In this document: positions 8,918 through 18,060 of the stretch, one piece after another | Layout of the letters: each line of letters opens with the position of its first letter | Numbering within the stretch: position 1 is the stretch's first letter | Source of the DNA: Gaoshiqia hydrogeniformans | GTDB taxonomy: Bacteria > Bacteroidota > Bacteroidia > Bacteroidales > Prolixibacteraceae | DNA length: 64,000 bases | Assembly (NCBI RefSeq): GCF_049347105.1 | Contig: NZ_CP186334.1 | Span: forward strand, 4,216,001 to 4,280,000 | Reading direction: 5' to 3' | Notes under the pieces: generated by a model | Databases searched by the model: none | What the model was told of the DNA's origin: nothing | What the model saw: only the letters and a program-made list of their open reading frames with translations | Program-made: the position numbers and the translations under genes

Positions 8918-9799
8918 ATGATTATCGCGATTTTTGGTTTGAGCATCGACCCCTCGTTTTCGCCTGATTTAGCCAGGCTTTTTTTATTGCTGAAGGAACG
9001 GCAAATCAAAGTGTATTTGTATAAACCTTTTTTAGAGTTTGTGAAAGAGCAATGCAGTATCCAACCCGATATTGCGGGCGTTTTTATTTCGGGGCACGAA
9101 TTGCCCGCGACTGTCCGTTACCTTTTCAGTATTGGCGGCGACGGAACCTTTTTAAAATCAATTCTTACCCTGAAGAATAAATCCATTCCGGTTATCGGCA
9201 TTAATTTGGGGCGAATGGGGTTTTTATCAGCCATTTCGCGTGAAGATATGGGCGAGGCCATCGATCATGTTCTGAACAACAACTTTGAAATAGAGGAACG
9301 TTCGGTATTGCAGGTTGACGGAGAACCTGATTTGTTTGGTGATTTCAACTATGCCCTGAATGAGATTACCGTTACAAAAATGGATACCTCTTCGATGATA
9401 AATATCCATACCTATTTAAATGGCGAGTACCTGACGACCTATTGGGCCGACGGCCTAATCATTGCTACCCCTACCGGGTCGACAGCCTATTCGTTGAGCG
9501 TGGGCGGGCCCATTCTTACCCCCGATTCCAAGAGCATCATCATCACGCCGATCGCACCCCATAACCTGACCATGCGTCCCATTGTTGTGCCCGATTACAA
9601 TAAGCTGACCCTGAGGGTGGAAGGACGGGGGCAGCAATTTCTGGCTTCACTTGATTCGCGCTCCGAAGCGGTGAATTTTCCCGGCGAAATAAAGATCAGG
9701 AAGGCCGACTTCCAGGTGAAAACACTGAAGCTTGCCGGACACGGATTTTTCAGTACACTTCGTAACAAACTGATGTGGGGCACCGACAAAAGAAATTAA
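8918..9799 (+). CDS. nadK: NAD kinase
   Basis: A 293-residue kinase that phosphorylates NAD to NADP. The catalytic GGDGT motif is present (SIGGDGTFLKS), followed by the family segments GINLGRMGFL, NEITVTK and the LIIATPTGSTAYSLSVGGPI stretch that binds NAD. Length and motif order fit PpnK. It sits between the CBS gene and the envelope block; the downstream gap of about 185 bp suggests that the outer-membrane genes have their own promoter. Confidence 0.96.
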   Translation: MIIAIFGLSIDPSFSPDLARLFLLLKERQIKVYLYKPFLEFVKEQCSIQPDIAGVFISGHELPATVRYLFSIGGDGTFLKSILTLKNKSIPVIGINLGRMGFLSAISREDMGEAIDHVLNNNFEIEERSVLQVDGEPDLFGDFNYALNEITVTKMDTSSMINIHTYLNGEYLTTYWADGLIIATPTGSTAYSLSVGGPILTPDSKSIIITPIAPHNLTMRPIVVPDYNKLTLRVEGRGQQFLASLDSRSEAVNFPGEIKIRKADFQVKTLKLAGHGFFSTLRNKLMWGTDKRN

Positions 9800-9874
9800 T
9801 TGCATGCTTAACAATTTTTAACCTCTATTTCGGTTTTATAATAGGCAGTGGGCATGATGTTTTGAGAATTATAT

Positions 9875-9882
9875 TACTTTTG
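9875..9882 (+). promoter_or_regulatory. Candidate -7 element before the envelope gene block
   Basis: TACTTTTG matches TAnnTTTG exactly and lies about 100 nt before the DUF6089 gene in the 185-bp gap after nadK. No TTTG is found at the right distance upstream, so this is only a partial promoter match. Confidence 0.3.
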
Positions 9883-9984
9883 TAGCTCTTGAAAGGTGTT
9901 ATGTTTAAAATGTAGATTTTAATGCCGGAACAAAATGCGAAGCTGTCTTTTTTATTATAACCTTTCATGTAAATAAAAAAGTCA

Positions 9985-10761
9985 ATGAAGAGATTGTTTT
10001 TACTTGCAGTCAGTTTATTCGTGTTTGAAATTTTATCAGCACAAAAGACAGCAGACATTGGTATTTGGGGTGGCATTGGAAGTTACACCGGAGACATGAC
10101 GGAAATTGAACACCAAAGTTCTTTGGGGCCTGCAGGAGCAGTGTTTGTCCGGTATAATTTTAATCCGCGTGAAAGTGTTCGCGCTACGGTTATGCTGGGA
10201 AATATAAATGCAACAGGAGCATTTGAGTCTCATCCGTGGGATTTCAGTAAGACAGTAACCGATCTTTCATTGATGTATGAGTTTAACTTTTTTCGGTACA
10301 TCATGGGAAGCAAAAAGCACTGGATTACGACCTACCTGATGGGAGGCCTGGGGGTAAGCGTTTACCCTTACGAGTATGATCCGGTTGCGTTGACAGGAGT
10401 GGTTGCCTATTTGAATGCATCGGCTCCGGCGCTGCCACCTGAGTATGCAGATGCTTATAAAGAAACGGTTACGGGTGTCAATATTCCGCTGGGATTCGGT
10501 TTCAAGTTCAACATTGGTGAACGTATGGCTGTTGGAATGGAGGCACAACTGAGAAAATATTTGGATGACAGAATGGATAACCTTGATGATCCGAGAAAAT
10601 TCTATACTGAAGGTCCAACTAATTCAGGCGCGGCAGGTTACTGGACAACCTACACCGATGCGATCCATAACAACGACTGGACATTTCATTTAGGGATACA
10701 CGTCACCTATCTGTTTTACAGAGGAGGCAAGAAGTGCCCTGCGTACGATGAAATAAATTAG
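9985..10761 (+). CDS. DUF6089-type outer-membrane beta-barrel protein
   Basis: A 258-residue exported protein with a cleavable signal peptide ending near residue 20 (ILSAQK). The rest alternates hydrophobic and polar residues as expected for a small beta-barrel of about 8-10 strands, with aromatic-rich strands such as SLMYEFNFFRY and WTFHLGIHVTYLFYR. This family is regularly found upstream of uppS and bamA in Bacteroidota, as here (5 nt before uppS). Its function is not known; position suggests a part in envelope biogenesis. Confidence 0.75.
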   Translation: MKRLFLLAVSLFVFEILSAQKTADIGIWGGIGSYTGDMTEIEHQSSLGPAGAVFVRYNFNPRESVRATVMLGNINATGAFESHPWDFSKTVTDLSLMYEFNFFRYIMGSKKHWITTYLMGGLGVSVYPYEYDPVALTGVVAYLNASAPALPPEYADAYKETVTGVNIPLGFGFKFNIGERMAVGMEAQLRKYLDDRMDNLDDPRKFYTEGPTNSGAAGYWTTYTDAIHNNDWTFHLGIHVTYLFYRGGKKCPAYDEIN

Positions 10762-10766
10762 TTTGG

Positions 10767-11510
10767 ATGACATTAAAGAAACAAATCAGTACAGGTAAAT
10801 TACCTCAACATGTAGCGATAATAATGGATGGTAATGGCCGGTGGGCCGCCCTTCATGGCAATGAACGAACTTTTGGACACGAGCATGGCGTTGAGTCCGT
10901 TCGTTCGGTTGTTGAAGGGGCAGGCGAAATAGGTTTGAAATACCTGACCTTATACGCTTTTTCTACCGAAAACTGGGGACGGCCGCGGGATGAAGTCGAT
11001 GCCCTGATGAGCTTACTGGTACAGGCGATCAATAACGAAACCGCAAAGCTGAAAGAAAGCAATGTGTCGCTGCATGTAATCGGCGATTTCAACAGTTTGC
11101 CGGATGAAGTGCAGGAGAAACTCAACTGGTCGATTAACGAATTAGCTGCCTGTACAGGATTGTCGCTCATACTTGCCCTGAGTTACAGTTCAAAATGGGA
11201 AATCACCCAAGCCGTTAAACGCATCGCTTTGGATGTAAAGAACGGGAAACTCGACATTGAAGACATACAAAAAGAATTAATCGATACATATCTTGCAACC
11301 AATGGAATTCCAGACCCGGAATTACTTATCCGTACCAGCGGGGAAAACCGGATAAGTAACTTTTTATTATGGCAGATTGCCTATGCCGAATTTTATTTTA
11401 CCCCAACTTTATGGCCCGATTTCAGAAAAGAGGATCTTTTTGAAGCCATTCGTGAATTCCAGAACCGCGAGAGGAGGTTTGGAAAAACCAGTCAACAAAT
11501 AGAGAGCTAA
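10767..11510 (+). CDS. uppS: Isoprenyl transferase (undecaprenyl diphosphate synthase)
   Basis: A 247-residue cis-prenyltransferase that makes the C55 lipid carrier for peptidoglycan and O-antigen synthesis. The HVAIIMDGNGRWA motif carries the catalytic Asp, YAFSTENWGRP is the second conserved block, and the PELLIRTSGENRISNFLLWQ region with the C-terminal AYAEFYF segment completes the active site. Length is normal. It lies in a run of envelope genes with short spacing (13 nt to bamA). Confidence 0.96.
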   Translation: MTLKKQISTGKLPQHVAIIMDGNGRWAALHGNERTFGHEHGVESVRSVVEGAGEIGLKYLTLYAFSTENWGRPRDEVDALMSLLVQAINNETAKLKESNVSLHVIGDFNSLPDEVQEKLNWSINELAACTGLSLILALSYSSKWEITQAVKRIALDVKNGKLDIEDIQKELIDTYLATNGIPDPELLIRTSGENRISNFLLWQIAYAEFYFTPTLWPDFRKEDLFEAIREFQNRERRFGKTSQQIES

Positions 11511-11523
11511 CCAATTTACAGAA

Positions 11524-14142
11524 ATGCGAAAACTGAAAATTTTCTTAGTATTATTTTTATTGAGCTTAGGGACTTATGCTCAGCAAGAAGGGACAAATTT
11601 TTCAATTTATTACTCCAGCCCCAGAAAATATATCATTGCCGGAATTGATGTTCTGGGAATCCGTTATCTTGATACCGATGTATTGATCCAAATCTCCGGT
11701 CTGGCCGTTGGCGACGAAATTATGATCCCGGGTGAGGAAATCTCAAATGCCATCAAAAAACTTTGGGGACACCAGATGTTTTCGGATGTAAAAATTGAGG
11801 CAAGTAAAGCAGAAGAAAATTTTATTTGGCTGAATATTTACCTTCAGGAAAGGCCGAGGCTCTCTGATGTTAATTTCTTCGGTGTTTCGAAATCGGAAAA
11901 AGATGATATCACCAAACGCGTCCTTCTGCTGAAAGGAAGCCAGGTGACCGACAACCAGCTAAACAATGCCGAGCGGATCATTAAAAATATTTTTCTGGAA
12001 AAGGGCTTCCTGAATACCGAAGTACGAATTGTTCAGCGCGACGATACAGCCCAGGTAAACAGTGTTATCCTTGATATCCGGGTCGATAAAAAGGAAAAAG
12101 TAAAAGTGGACGAAATCGTATTTCATGGCACGGAGAACCTGAAAGAAGCGACCCTCAACCGGGCTATGAAAAAGACCAATGCCCGGAAACTTAAGAATTT
12201 TTTCAAGACCAAGAAGTTTCTGGAAGAAAAATTCACGGAAGATAAACGGAATGTTGTTGCCAAGTATAATGAAAAAGGTTATCGCGATGCAACCATTGTA
12301 ACCGATACCATTACCCCGGTCGGCGAAAATCGTGTTCGTTTGGATATTTGGGTCGACGAAGGGAATAAATATTACTTTGGAGATGTTAAATGGATGGGAA
12401 ACACCATTTACCCGGCAGAGTACCTCGATGCCAAACTGGGTATCAAAAAAGGAGATGTGTTCGACCAAAAGCTGCTTGATAAACGTTTAACCAGCGATGA
12501 CGACGCTGTGGGGAACCTGTACCTGGATAATGGCTACCTGTTCTTTAACCTTGATCCCGTTGAAGCAAACATCAAGGGCGATTCGATCGACTTTGAGATG
12601 CGGATTTACGAAGGAACCCAGGCGACCATCAACAGGGTCATTATTGAAGGTAATACAAAAACACATGAACATGTTGCCCGCCGTGAGTTGAGAACGTATC
12701 CGGGAGACCTGTTCAGTAAATCCGATATCATTCGTTCGGTGAGGGAGTTGTCTCAATTAGGTCACTTCGATCCGGAAGCCATCAACCCGGTGCCAATTCC
12801 ACAGCCTGAAGACGGGACGGTGGATATAAAATACGAATTACAGGAGAAAGCGAACGACCAGATTGAATTATCAGGAGGCTGGGGAGCCAGAATGTTTGTG
12901 GGTACCATTGGGTTGAGGTTTTCGAACTTCTCCGTACGGAATATTTTCAATAAAGAAGCCTGGCGCCCATTACCTACCGGCGACGGACAAACGCTGAGTA
13001 TTCGCGCCCAAACGAGCGGAAAGTTTTATCAATCCTACAGTGTTTCATTTGTTGAGCCCTGGATGGGGGGTAAAAAGCCAAACTCCTTCTCGGTGTCGTT
13101 TTCGCGTTCAAAAATCAATTATACGGCTAATAATTATTATAACCGGGCTTACAGCCCTTACGGAAGCGGTTATGGCTATGGTGGTTATGGCTATGGATAT
13201 GGATCTTACTACGGGGGTAGTTATTATGATCCTTTAAGCGCTTATTCGAGCTATTCGGGCGAAAGCGAAGATGATCAAATTCAAATCACCTCCTCTTTGG
13301 CCCTGGGGTATGGTTACCGGTTAAAATGGCCCGATGATTATTTTACCCTTTATCACGAAGCATCCATCCAGCATTACGACCTTCAGAATATGGCGAATTA
13401 CTACTATTTTCTGAACGACGACAGTGGTGACGGAAGCGGTAGCTTTTTCAACCTCAGTTTTAAAACGAGTTTTGGCCGTAACTCCGTAGATAACCCCTTG
13501 TATTCGCGGCGTGGTTCGGATATTTCACTTGGCTTACAGTTTACTCCTCCCTATTCATTATTTAACGGGGTTGATTACAGCGATCCTACTTTGTCGAGTG
13601 AAGACCGCTACAAATGGATTGAATATCATAAGTGGAAATTAAAAGGAGCTTGGTTTACTCCGGTTTCCGGTAATAATAACCTGGTATTGCATACGAAGTT
13701 TGAATATGGATTCCTGGGATATTATGACAAAAACCGTCGGTCGCCATTTGAACGCTTCCGGGTAGGTGGATCCGGTATGTCGGGTTACAATTTTTACGGT
13801 GCGGATATCGTCTCATTACGCGGTTATCAGGACTACAGTTTAAGCCCGACCACGGGTTCAAACCTGTATGATAAACTGACAATGGAGCTGCGTTATCCGG
13901 TTACCCTGAAACCATCGGCGACGATTTACCTGTTGGCCTTCCTTGAAGGTGGTAATGCCTGGATGAATTTTGAAGATTACAACCCCTTCGACCTGAAACG
14001 CTCTGCCGGACTTGGTGTACGGATCTTTCTGCCCATGTTTGGCCTGATGGGGATCGACTGGGGATATGGATTCGACCCGGTTAACGGAGATAAATCGGTT
14101 GGCGGAAGCCAGTTTCATTTCGTTATGGGTCAGCAATTCTGA
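11524..14142 (+). CDS. bamA: Outer membrane protein assembly factor BamA
   Basis: An 872-residue Omp85 protein that folds beta-barrels into the outer membrane. A signal peptide (ending near YAQQ) precedes a series of POTRA domains over roughly residues 35-430, then the C-terminal 16-strand barrel. The Omp85 lid-loop motif is seen as FRVGGSGMSGYNF, and the end is the aromatic strand FHFVMGQQF. An unusual Gly/Tyr-rich stretch lies at residues about 543-570 (13150-13230), in a predicted outside loop of the barrel. Two OmpH/Skp chaperone genes follow, consistent with a shared barrel assembly role. Confidence 0.95.
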   Translation: MRKLKIFLVLFLLSLGTYAQQEGTNFSIYYSSPRKYIIAGIDVLGIRYLDTDVLIQISGLAVGDEIMIPGEEISNAIKKLWGHQMFSDVKIEASKAEENFIWLNIYLQERPRLSDVNFFGVSKSEKDDITKRVLLLKGSQVTDNQLNNAERIIKNIFLEKGFLNTEVRIVQRDDTAQVNSVILDIRVDKKEKVKVDEIVFHGTENLKEATLNRAMKKTNARKLKNFFKTKKFLEEKFTEDKRNVVAKYNEKGYRDATIVTDTITPVGENRVRLDIWVDEGNKYYFGDVKWMGNTIYPAEYLDAKLGIKKGDVFDQKLLDKRLTSDDDAVGNLYLDNGYLFFNLDPVEANIKGDSIDFEMRIYEGTQATINRVIIEGNTKTHEHVARRELRTYPGDLFSKSDIIRSVRELSQLGHFDPEAINPVPIPQPEDGTVDIKYELQEKANDQIELSGGWGARMFVGTIGLRFSNFSVRNIFNKEAWRPLPTGDGQTLSIRAQTSGKFYQSYSVSFVEPWMGGKKPNSFSVSFSRSKINYTANNYYNRAYSPYGSGYGYGGYGYGYGSYYGGSYYDPLSAYSSYSGESEDDQIQITSSLALGYGYRLKWPDDYFTLYHEASIQHYDLQNMANYYYFLNDDSGDGSGSFFNLSFKTSFGRNSVDNPLYSRRGSDISLGLQFTPPYSLFNGVDYSDPTLSSEDRYKWIEYHKWKLKGAWFTPVSGNNNLVLHTKFEYGFLGYYDKNRRSPFERFRVGGSGMSGYNFYGADIVSLRGYQDYSLSPTTGSNLYDKLTMELRYPVTLKPSATIYLLAFLEGGNAWMNFEDYNPFDLKRSAGLGVRIFLPMFGLMGIDWGYGFDPVNGDKSVGGSQFHFVMGQQF

Positions 14143-14207
14143 TAGTTACGAATTTGGCTTAGTATTTGATAAGAACGAACCAGTACAAACTTAAAAACAG
14201 TGTAGTC

Positions 14208-14720
14208 ATGAAAAGAATCATATTAGTTGTAGCATTTTTGATTGTTGCAGGTGCAACAATGGCTCAGAAATATGCATTTGTCGATACCGACTATATTCTT
14301 AATAATATACCGGCATACACGGCTGCTCAGGAACAACTGGACCAAATCTCGAAACAATACCAGAAAGAATTGGAAACCATGTACAATGAGATCGAGAAAA
14401 TGTATAAAGATTTTCAGGCAGAATCGGTTCTATTATCGGATGATATGAAACGCCGGCGCGAAGATGTGATCATTACGAAAGAGAAAGATTATAAGGCCTT
14501 GCAGCGGAAATATTTTGGCCCGGAAGGCGATTTGTTTAAAAAGCGTCAAGGTTTGGTTCAACCTGTTCAGGATGACATATTTAATGCCATTCAGGCAATT
14601 GCCAACGAGGGAAGTTATGCGGTCATTTTTGATAAAGCCGGAAGCCTTTCGATGGTTTACACCAACCCGAAATTCGACCTGAGTGATCAGGTGCTTCAAA
14701 AACTTGGTTATAAAAATTAA
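14208..14720 (+). CDS. OmpH/Skp-family periplasmic chaperone (first copy)
   Basis: A 170-residue exported protein. The signal peptide ends near GATMAQ, and the mature start KYAFVDTDYILNNIP is typical of OmpH/Skp. Residues about 45-120 are a charged coiled coil (EQLDQISKQYQKELE...), the tentacle of the Skp trimer, and the C-terminal strand AVIFDKAGSLSMVY closes the body. Skp holds unfolded outer-membrane proteins on the way to BamA, encoded 65 bp upstream. ATG 14208 is chosen because it starts the signal peptide; an upstream TTG at 14166 is in frame but adds 14 residues with no hydrophobic character. Confidence 0.9.
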   Translation: MKRIILVVAFLIVAGATMAQKYAFVDTDYILNNIPAYTAAQEQLDQISKQYQKELETMYNEIEKMYKDFQAESVLLSDDMKRRREDVIITKEKDYKALQRKYFGPEGDLFKKRQGLVQPVQDDIFNAIQAIANEGSYAVIFDKAGSLSMVYTNPKFDLSDQVLQKLGYKN

Positions 14721-14733
14721 TATCCTATATTTG
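14703..14733 (+). promoter_or_regulatory. Candidate promoter for the second OmpH gene
   Basis: TATATTTG at 14726-14733 is an exact TAnnTTTG match, preceded after 19 nt by CTTG (14703-14706, 3 of 4 to TTTG). It overlaps the end of the first OmpH gene and lies 30 nt before the second, so it could provide separate transcription. Confidence 0.4.
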
Positions 14734-14762
14734 TGTTCAAAAATTAAAATTCAAGGAATAAC

Positions 14763-15272
14763 ATGAAAAGTATTTTCAAAATTTGTCTGATCGCGATCGT
14801 GCTGTTTTCAGCAGGACTGGTACAAGCGCAAACGCTTAAGTTTGCCCATATAGATTCGCAAGCGTTAATTTCGGCCATGCCCGAAACGGCAGCTGCTCAA
14901 AAAACATTGGAAGAACAAGCCAAAGGACTGGAAGATCAGTTGGCGACCATGCAAAAGGAATTCCAGACGAAATTGGGAGAATACACGCAAAGTGTTGAAT
15001 CATTAACTGATCTTGTCCGCCAGGCAAAGGAAGAAGATCTGCAAAACCTGCAACAACGTATTCAAAGTTTTAATTCAACGGCCTCTCAGAAACTACAGCA
15101 AAAACAAAGCGAGTTGATGGAACCGATTTTTGACAAAGCTAACGAAACCATAGAAGCCGTTGCCAAAGAACAAGGCGTAATTTATGTATTCGACAGCAAT
15201 GCAGTTTTATACAAATCCAATGCAAGTATCGACTTGTTGCCGCTTGTTAAAGCTAAACTGGGCATAAAATAA
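14763..15272 (+). CDS. OmpH/Skp-family periplasmic chaperone (second copy)
   Basis: A 169-residue paralogue of the preceding gene. It has a signal peptide ending near LVQAQ, the start TLKFAHIDSQALISAMPE, a long coiled coil rich in Gln, Glu and Lys over residues about 45-120, and a closing VIYVFDSNAVLYKS strand. Tandem OmpH genes after bamA are common in Bacteroidota and may form mixed or separate trimers. The gene is followed by an intrinsic terminator, the probable end of the envelope transcript. Confidence 0.9.
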   Translation: MKSIFKICLIAIVLFSAGLVQAQTLKFAHIDSQALISAMPETAAAQKTLEEQAKGLEDQLATMQKEFQTKLGEYTQSVESLTDLVRQAKEEDLQNLQQRIQSFNSTASQKLQQKQSELMEPIFDKANETIEAVAKEQGVIYVFDSNAVLYKSNASIDLLPLVKAKLGIK

Positions 15273-15293
15273 AATGACGGAAACGAATATAGC

Positions 15294-15326
15294 AAAAAGC
15301 CATCTGTGTTTCAGGTGGCTTTTTTA
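15294..15326 (+). terminator. Intrinsic terminator after the OmpH pair
   Basis: An AAAAGCCA(T)CTG arm (from 15294) pairs with CAGGTGGCTTTT (from 15312), with a short loop and a T run to 15325. It separates the bamA-ompH transcript from murI, though murI begins only about 25 nt later. Confidence 0.8.
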
Positions 15327-15348
15327 ATTTTGCTGAAAAAGGCTTTTT

Positions 15349-16185
15349 ATGGCAAAAGAATTTCAACCGATTGGCGTTTTTGATTCGGGATATGGCGGAC
15401 TGACCGTTTTAAAAGAGTTTCTGCACGATCTGCCGCAATACGATTTTGTTTATCTTGGTGATAATGCCCGTACACCTTATGGAACCCGCTCATTCGACGT
15501 GGTTTATGCCTATACGCTCGAAGCGGTGACCAAGCTGTTTAATCTGGGCTGCCACCTGGTCATCCTGGCTTGCAATACGGCATCGGCAAAAGCTTTACGG
15601 TCAATCCAGCAGCTTGATTTACAGCATCTTGCTCCCGATAAGCGCGTACTGGGCGTCATCAGGCCAAGTGTTGAAACGGCTGCTGAACTGACCCGGAACG
15701 GCCATGTCGGGGTATTGGCTACTTCGGGTACGGTCGCATCCGGTTCGTACCCGATTGAGTTGGAGAAGTGGTCAAACGGCCGGGTAAAAACGACAAGCCA
15801 GCAAGCCTGCCCGATGTGGGTGCCGATTGTTGAAAATGACGAAATCGGTACGCCGGGGGCAGACTACTTCATTGAAAAGAATATCGGTCAATTATTCCGG
15901 CAGGATCCCGATATTGATAGCCTGATCCTTGGATGTACGCATTATCCGCTGTTAATCGACCAGATAAGGAGGTTTTTGCCACGGCCGGATATCCGGGTGA
16001 TTGAACAGGGAAAAATTGTTTCGGCCAGTTTGATCAACTACCTGGAAAGGCATCCCGAAATAGATGCAAACTGCTCAAAAGGCGGCAGGGTTGGGTATTA
16101 TACCACTGAACAGGTTGAGCTGTTTGAGGCCCGTGCCGGATTATTCATGGGCCGGGCCGTCAATGCCCAAAAAATTCAACTTTGA
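15349..16185 (+). CDS. murI: Glutamate racemase
   Basis: A 278-residue enzyme that makes D-glutamate for peptidoglycan. The N-terminal FDSGYGGLTVL motif, the first catalytic Cys in LACNTASAKAL, and the second in LGCTHYPLL are all present with normal spacing. The length fits the family. It is the last gene of the plus-strand envelope block and is followed by a 219-bp repeat-rich gap. Confidence 0.95.
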   Translation: MAKEFQPIGVFDSGYGGLTVLKEFLHDLPQYDFVYLGDNARTPYGTRSFDVVYAYTLEAVTKLFNLGCHLVILACNTASAKALRSIQQLDLQHLAPDKRVLGVIRPSVETAAELTRNGHVGVLATSGTVASGSYPIELEKWSNGRVKTTSQQACPMWVPIVENDEIGTPGADYFIEKNIGQLFRQDPDIDSLILGCTHYPLLIDQIRRFLPRPDIRVIEQGKIVSASLINYLERHPEIDANCSKGGRVGYYTTEQVELFEARAGLFMGRAVNAQKIQL

Positions 16186-16208
16186 TAGCTACAAGCTGCT
16201 AGTTTCAA

Positions 16209-16399
16209 GCCCCATGCCCCATGGCTCCATGCCGCTATGACCGATTAACGGAGAAGGGAGATCGGTAGCAAGTCGCAGTTTTATTTTGGCACTTGGGCAC
16301 TTTTTTAACGCAAAGAGCGACATGAAGCGCAAAGTTTCGCAGAGAACAAGCTGCAAGTTCTCCATGCTGCAATGACTAATGACTAATGACCAATGACCA
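16209..16399. repeat. Composite intergenic island of short heptamer repeats
   Basis: The 219-bp gap between murI and the nucleotidyltransferase gene holds no ORF. It contains GCCCCAT twice in tandem (16209-16222) plus a GCTCCAT variant, two copies of a cgcaaag word, two imperfect copies of an acaagctgc(t/a)agtt word, and at its right end four tandem heptamers ATGACTA, ATGACTA, ATGACCA, ATGACCA (16372-16399). The same ATGACYA and GCCCCAT words recur, inverted, at 53560-53623. I read this as a copy of a dispersed noncoding repeat. Confidence 0.75.
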
Positions 16400-16404
16400 A
16401 TTAA

Positions 16405-17304
16405 CTACCAAAGCTTTTCAGGGTAAACTCCCTGTTCCGATAATTTTTTAACCTGCTCGGTTACAAACGCTTTATCCTGGGGGTAAGTGACACCAAACCA
16501 TGGCGAGTCAGCCTGCAATACTTTGGCTTTTACCTCTCCGGACTTGATCAGGTTAAACACGACGCTGGGGATGTAAAATTCCGATTTTGGCAAGTGTTTG
16601 TTTTCATCCAGAAAACTCCTGAACTGATTTTCCAGGTGGGCAAACAAGCTGGGATGAAATCCCCAGAAATTCATGGATACGGGGGTGTTTTCGTCCACTT
16701 GTACTTTTTGCCCCTGTTCGTCCGCAAAAAACAGGGCATTTCCTTCGCGTGCAATCTGATGGCGTTCGGTAATTTCAACGAGGTTTCCGGTTTCATCGGT
16801 TTTGCAGATCCCCCTGGAGACGGTTCCAAAATCTGACAGGGTATTTCGCAGCAGGTAACCAACCATGCTGTAACGATTTTCAGCCACTTCATTTTTTAAG
16901 AACCCGGCAATGGTCTGGAATGCCTGTGCCCCGTAAAAATCATCGGCATTTATGGCAGCAAATGGTTCTCTAATGACGTCTTTGGCCATTAAAATGGCAT
17001 GACCGGTCCCCCAGGGTTTTTCCCTTTCTTCGGGAAGCTGGTAGCCATGCGGAAGCTTATTCAGTTCCTGGTATACGTATTCAACTTCAATTTTTCCCTT
17101 TAGCTTGCTTTCAAAACGCAATTTAAAATCGTCGGCAAAGCTTTTGCGAATAACAAAGACCACCTTGCCGAAACCTGCGCGGATGGCATCGAAGACGGAA
17201 TATTCGAGGATGGTTTCGCCGCTGGGGCCTACCGGTTCGATTTGTTTTAAGCCTCCGTAACGGCTTCCCATACCAGCCGCCAGAATGAGTAGTGTTGGTT
17301 TCAT
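16405..17304 (-). CDS. Sugar-phosphate nucleotidyltransferase family protein
   Basis: A 299-residue protein of the GT-A-fold NTP transferase family. The N-terminal LILAAGMGSRYGG is the nucleotide-binding loop, followed by KQIEPVGPSGETILEY and, further on, INADDFYG, the expected metal-binding acidic motif. This resembles enzymes that activate sugar 1-phosphates as UDP or dTDP sugars. Sugar and nucleotide specificity cannot be told here. The gene is 21 nt downstream of the gamma-carbonic anhydrase gene on the same strand, probably co-transcribed. Confidence 0.82.
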   Translation of the reverse strand: MKPTLLILAAGMGSRYGGLKQIEPVGPSGETILEYSVFDAIRAGFGKVVFVIRKSFADDFKLRFESKLKGKIEVEYVYQELNKLPHGYQLPEEREKPWGTGHAILMAKDVIREPFAAINADDFYGAQAFQTIAGFLKNEVAENRYSMVGYLLRNTLSDFGTVSRGICKTDETGNLVEITERHQIAREGNALFFADEQGQKVQVDENTPVSMNFWGFHPSLFAHLENQFRSFLDENKHLPKSEFYIPSVVFNLIKSGEVKAKVLQADSPWFGVTYPQDKAFVTEQVKKLSEQGVYPEKLW

Positions 17305-17325
17305 TTTAAATAATTCAGTTAAAGT

Positions 17326-17847
17326 TTATAGATCTTCCTGATACCACCCGGCATACATGCTGTAGGCATTTGCGATGCGGTGCAGTTCTCCTTCAAGCAG
17401 TTCAGGACTGAGTGTTTTTATTTTTTTTGCCGGGATTCCGGCATATACGCTGCCGCCTTCGAGCCGGGTTCCTTTGGTTACAACCGATCCGGCGGCAATG
17501 ATCGTGTTGCTTTCAACCACAACATCGTCCAGCACCACGGCATTCATTCCAACCATTACATGATCATGAATTGTGCAACCATGTATGATGGCGCCATGAG
17601 CGATGATGACGTGGTTCCCGATATTCGTCGGCGATTTTTGATAAGTAGCATGAATGACTGCCCCGTCCTGTACATTGGTATTGCTCCCGATTTTTATCGA
17701 ATGTACATCACCGCGCAGGACTGCGCTGTACCAAACGCTACAATGGTCGCCGATTTCTACATCCCCAATAATTGCGGCGGTTTCTGCTAAAAAACAGTTG
17801 TTCCCGATGACCGGTGTTTTACCTCTCAGTGACTTTATAAGTGCCAT
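17326..17847 (-). CDS. Gamma-carbonic anhydrase family protein
   Basis: A 173-residue left-handed beta-helix protein with hexapeptide repeats such as IGDVEIGDHC, VWYSAVLRGDV, IGNHVIIAHGAIIHG and VVESNTIIAAGS. The His residues of HATY, IAHGAIIHG match the three zinc ligands of gamma-class carbonic anhydrases and their relatives (YrdA, PaaY). Whether it is an active anhydrase is uncertain, since many family members are not. It is the first gene of a two-gene minus-strand unit. Confidence 0.85.
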   Translation of the reverse strand: MALIKSLRGKTPVIGNNCFLAETAAIIGDVEIGDHCSVWYSAVLRGDVHSIKIGSNTNVQDGAVIHATYQKSPTNIGNHVIIAHGAIIHGCTIHDHVMVGMNAVVLDDVVVESNTIIAAGSVVTKGTRLEGGSVYAGIPAKKIKTLSPELLEGELHRIANAYSMYAGWYQEDL

Positions 17848-18060
17848 TATCTGTATTCATTTTAAATTATTTGCAAAGATAAGAATCCCTTCAAATTATC
17901 GGTTGGATCATGAAAAAGGTATTAATAAATGGTTATTTTTGTTTGCATCGCTAACGGAAAAAGATTCTTTTTAATGTTTTTGAGTTATAAATCATTATTT
18001 TTAAGGGCATTTTTATGAGAGATCGAAAGAAAATATATTGGATTTTTAAAAATATGTCAC

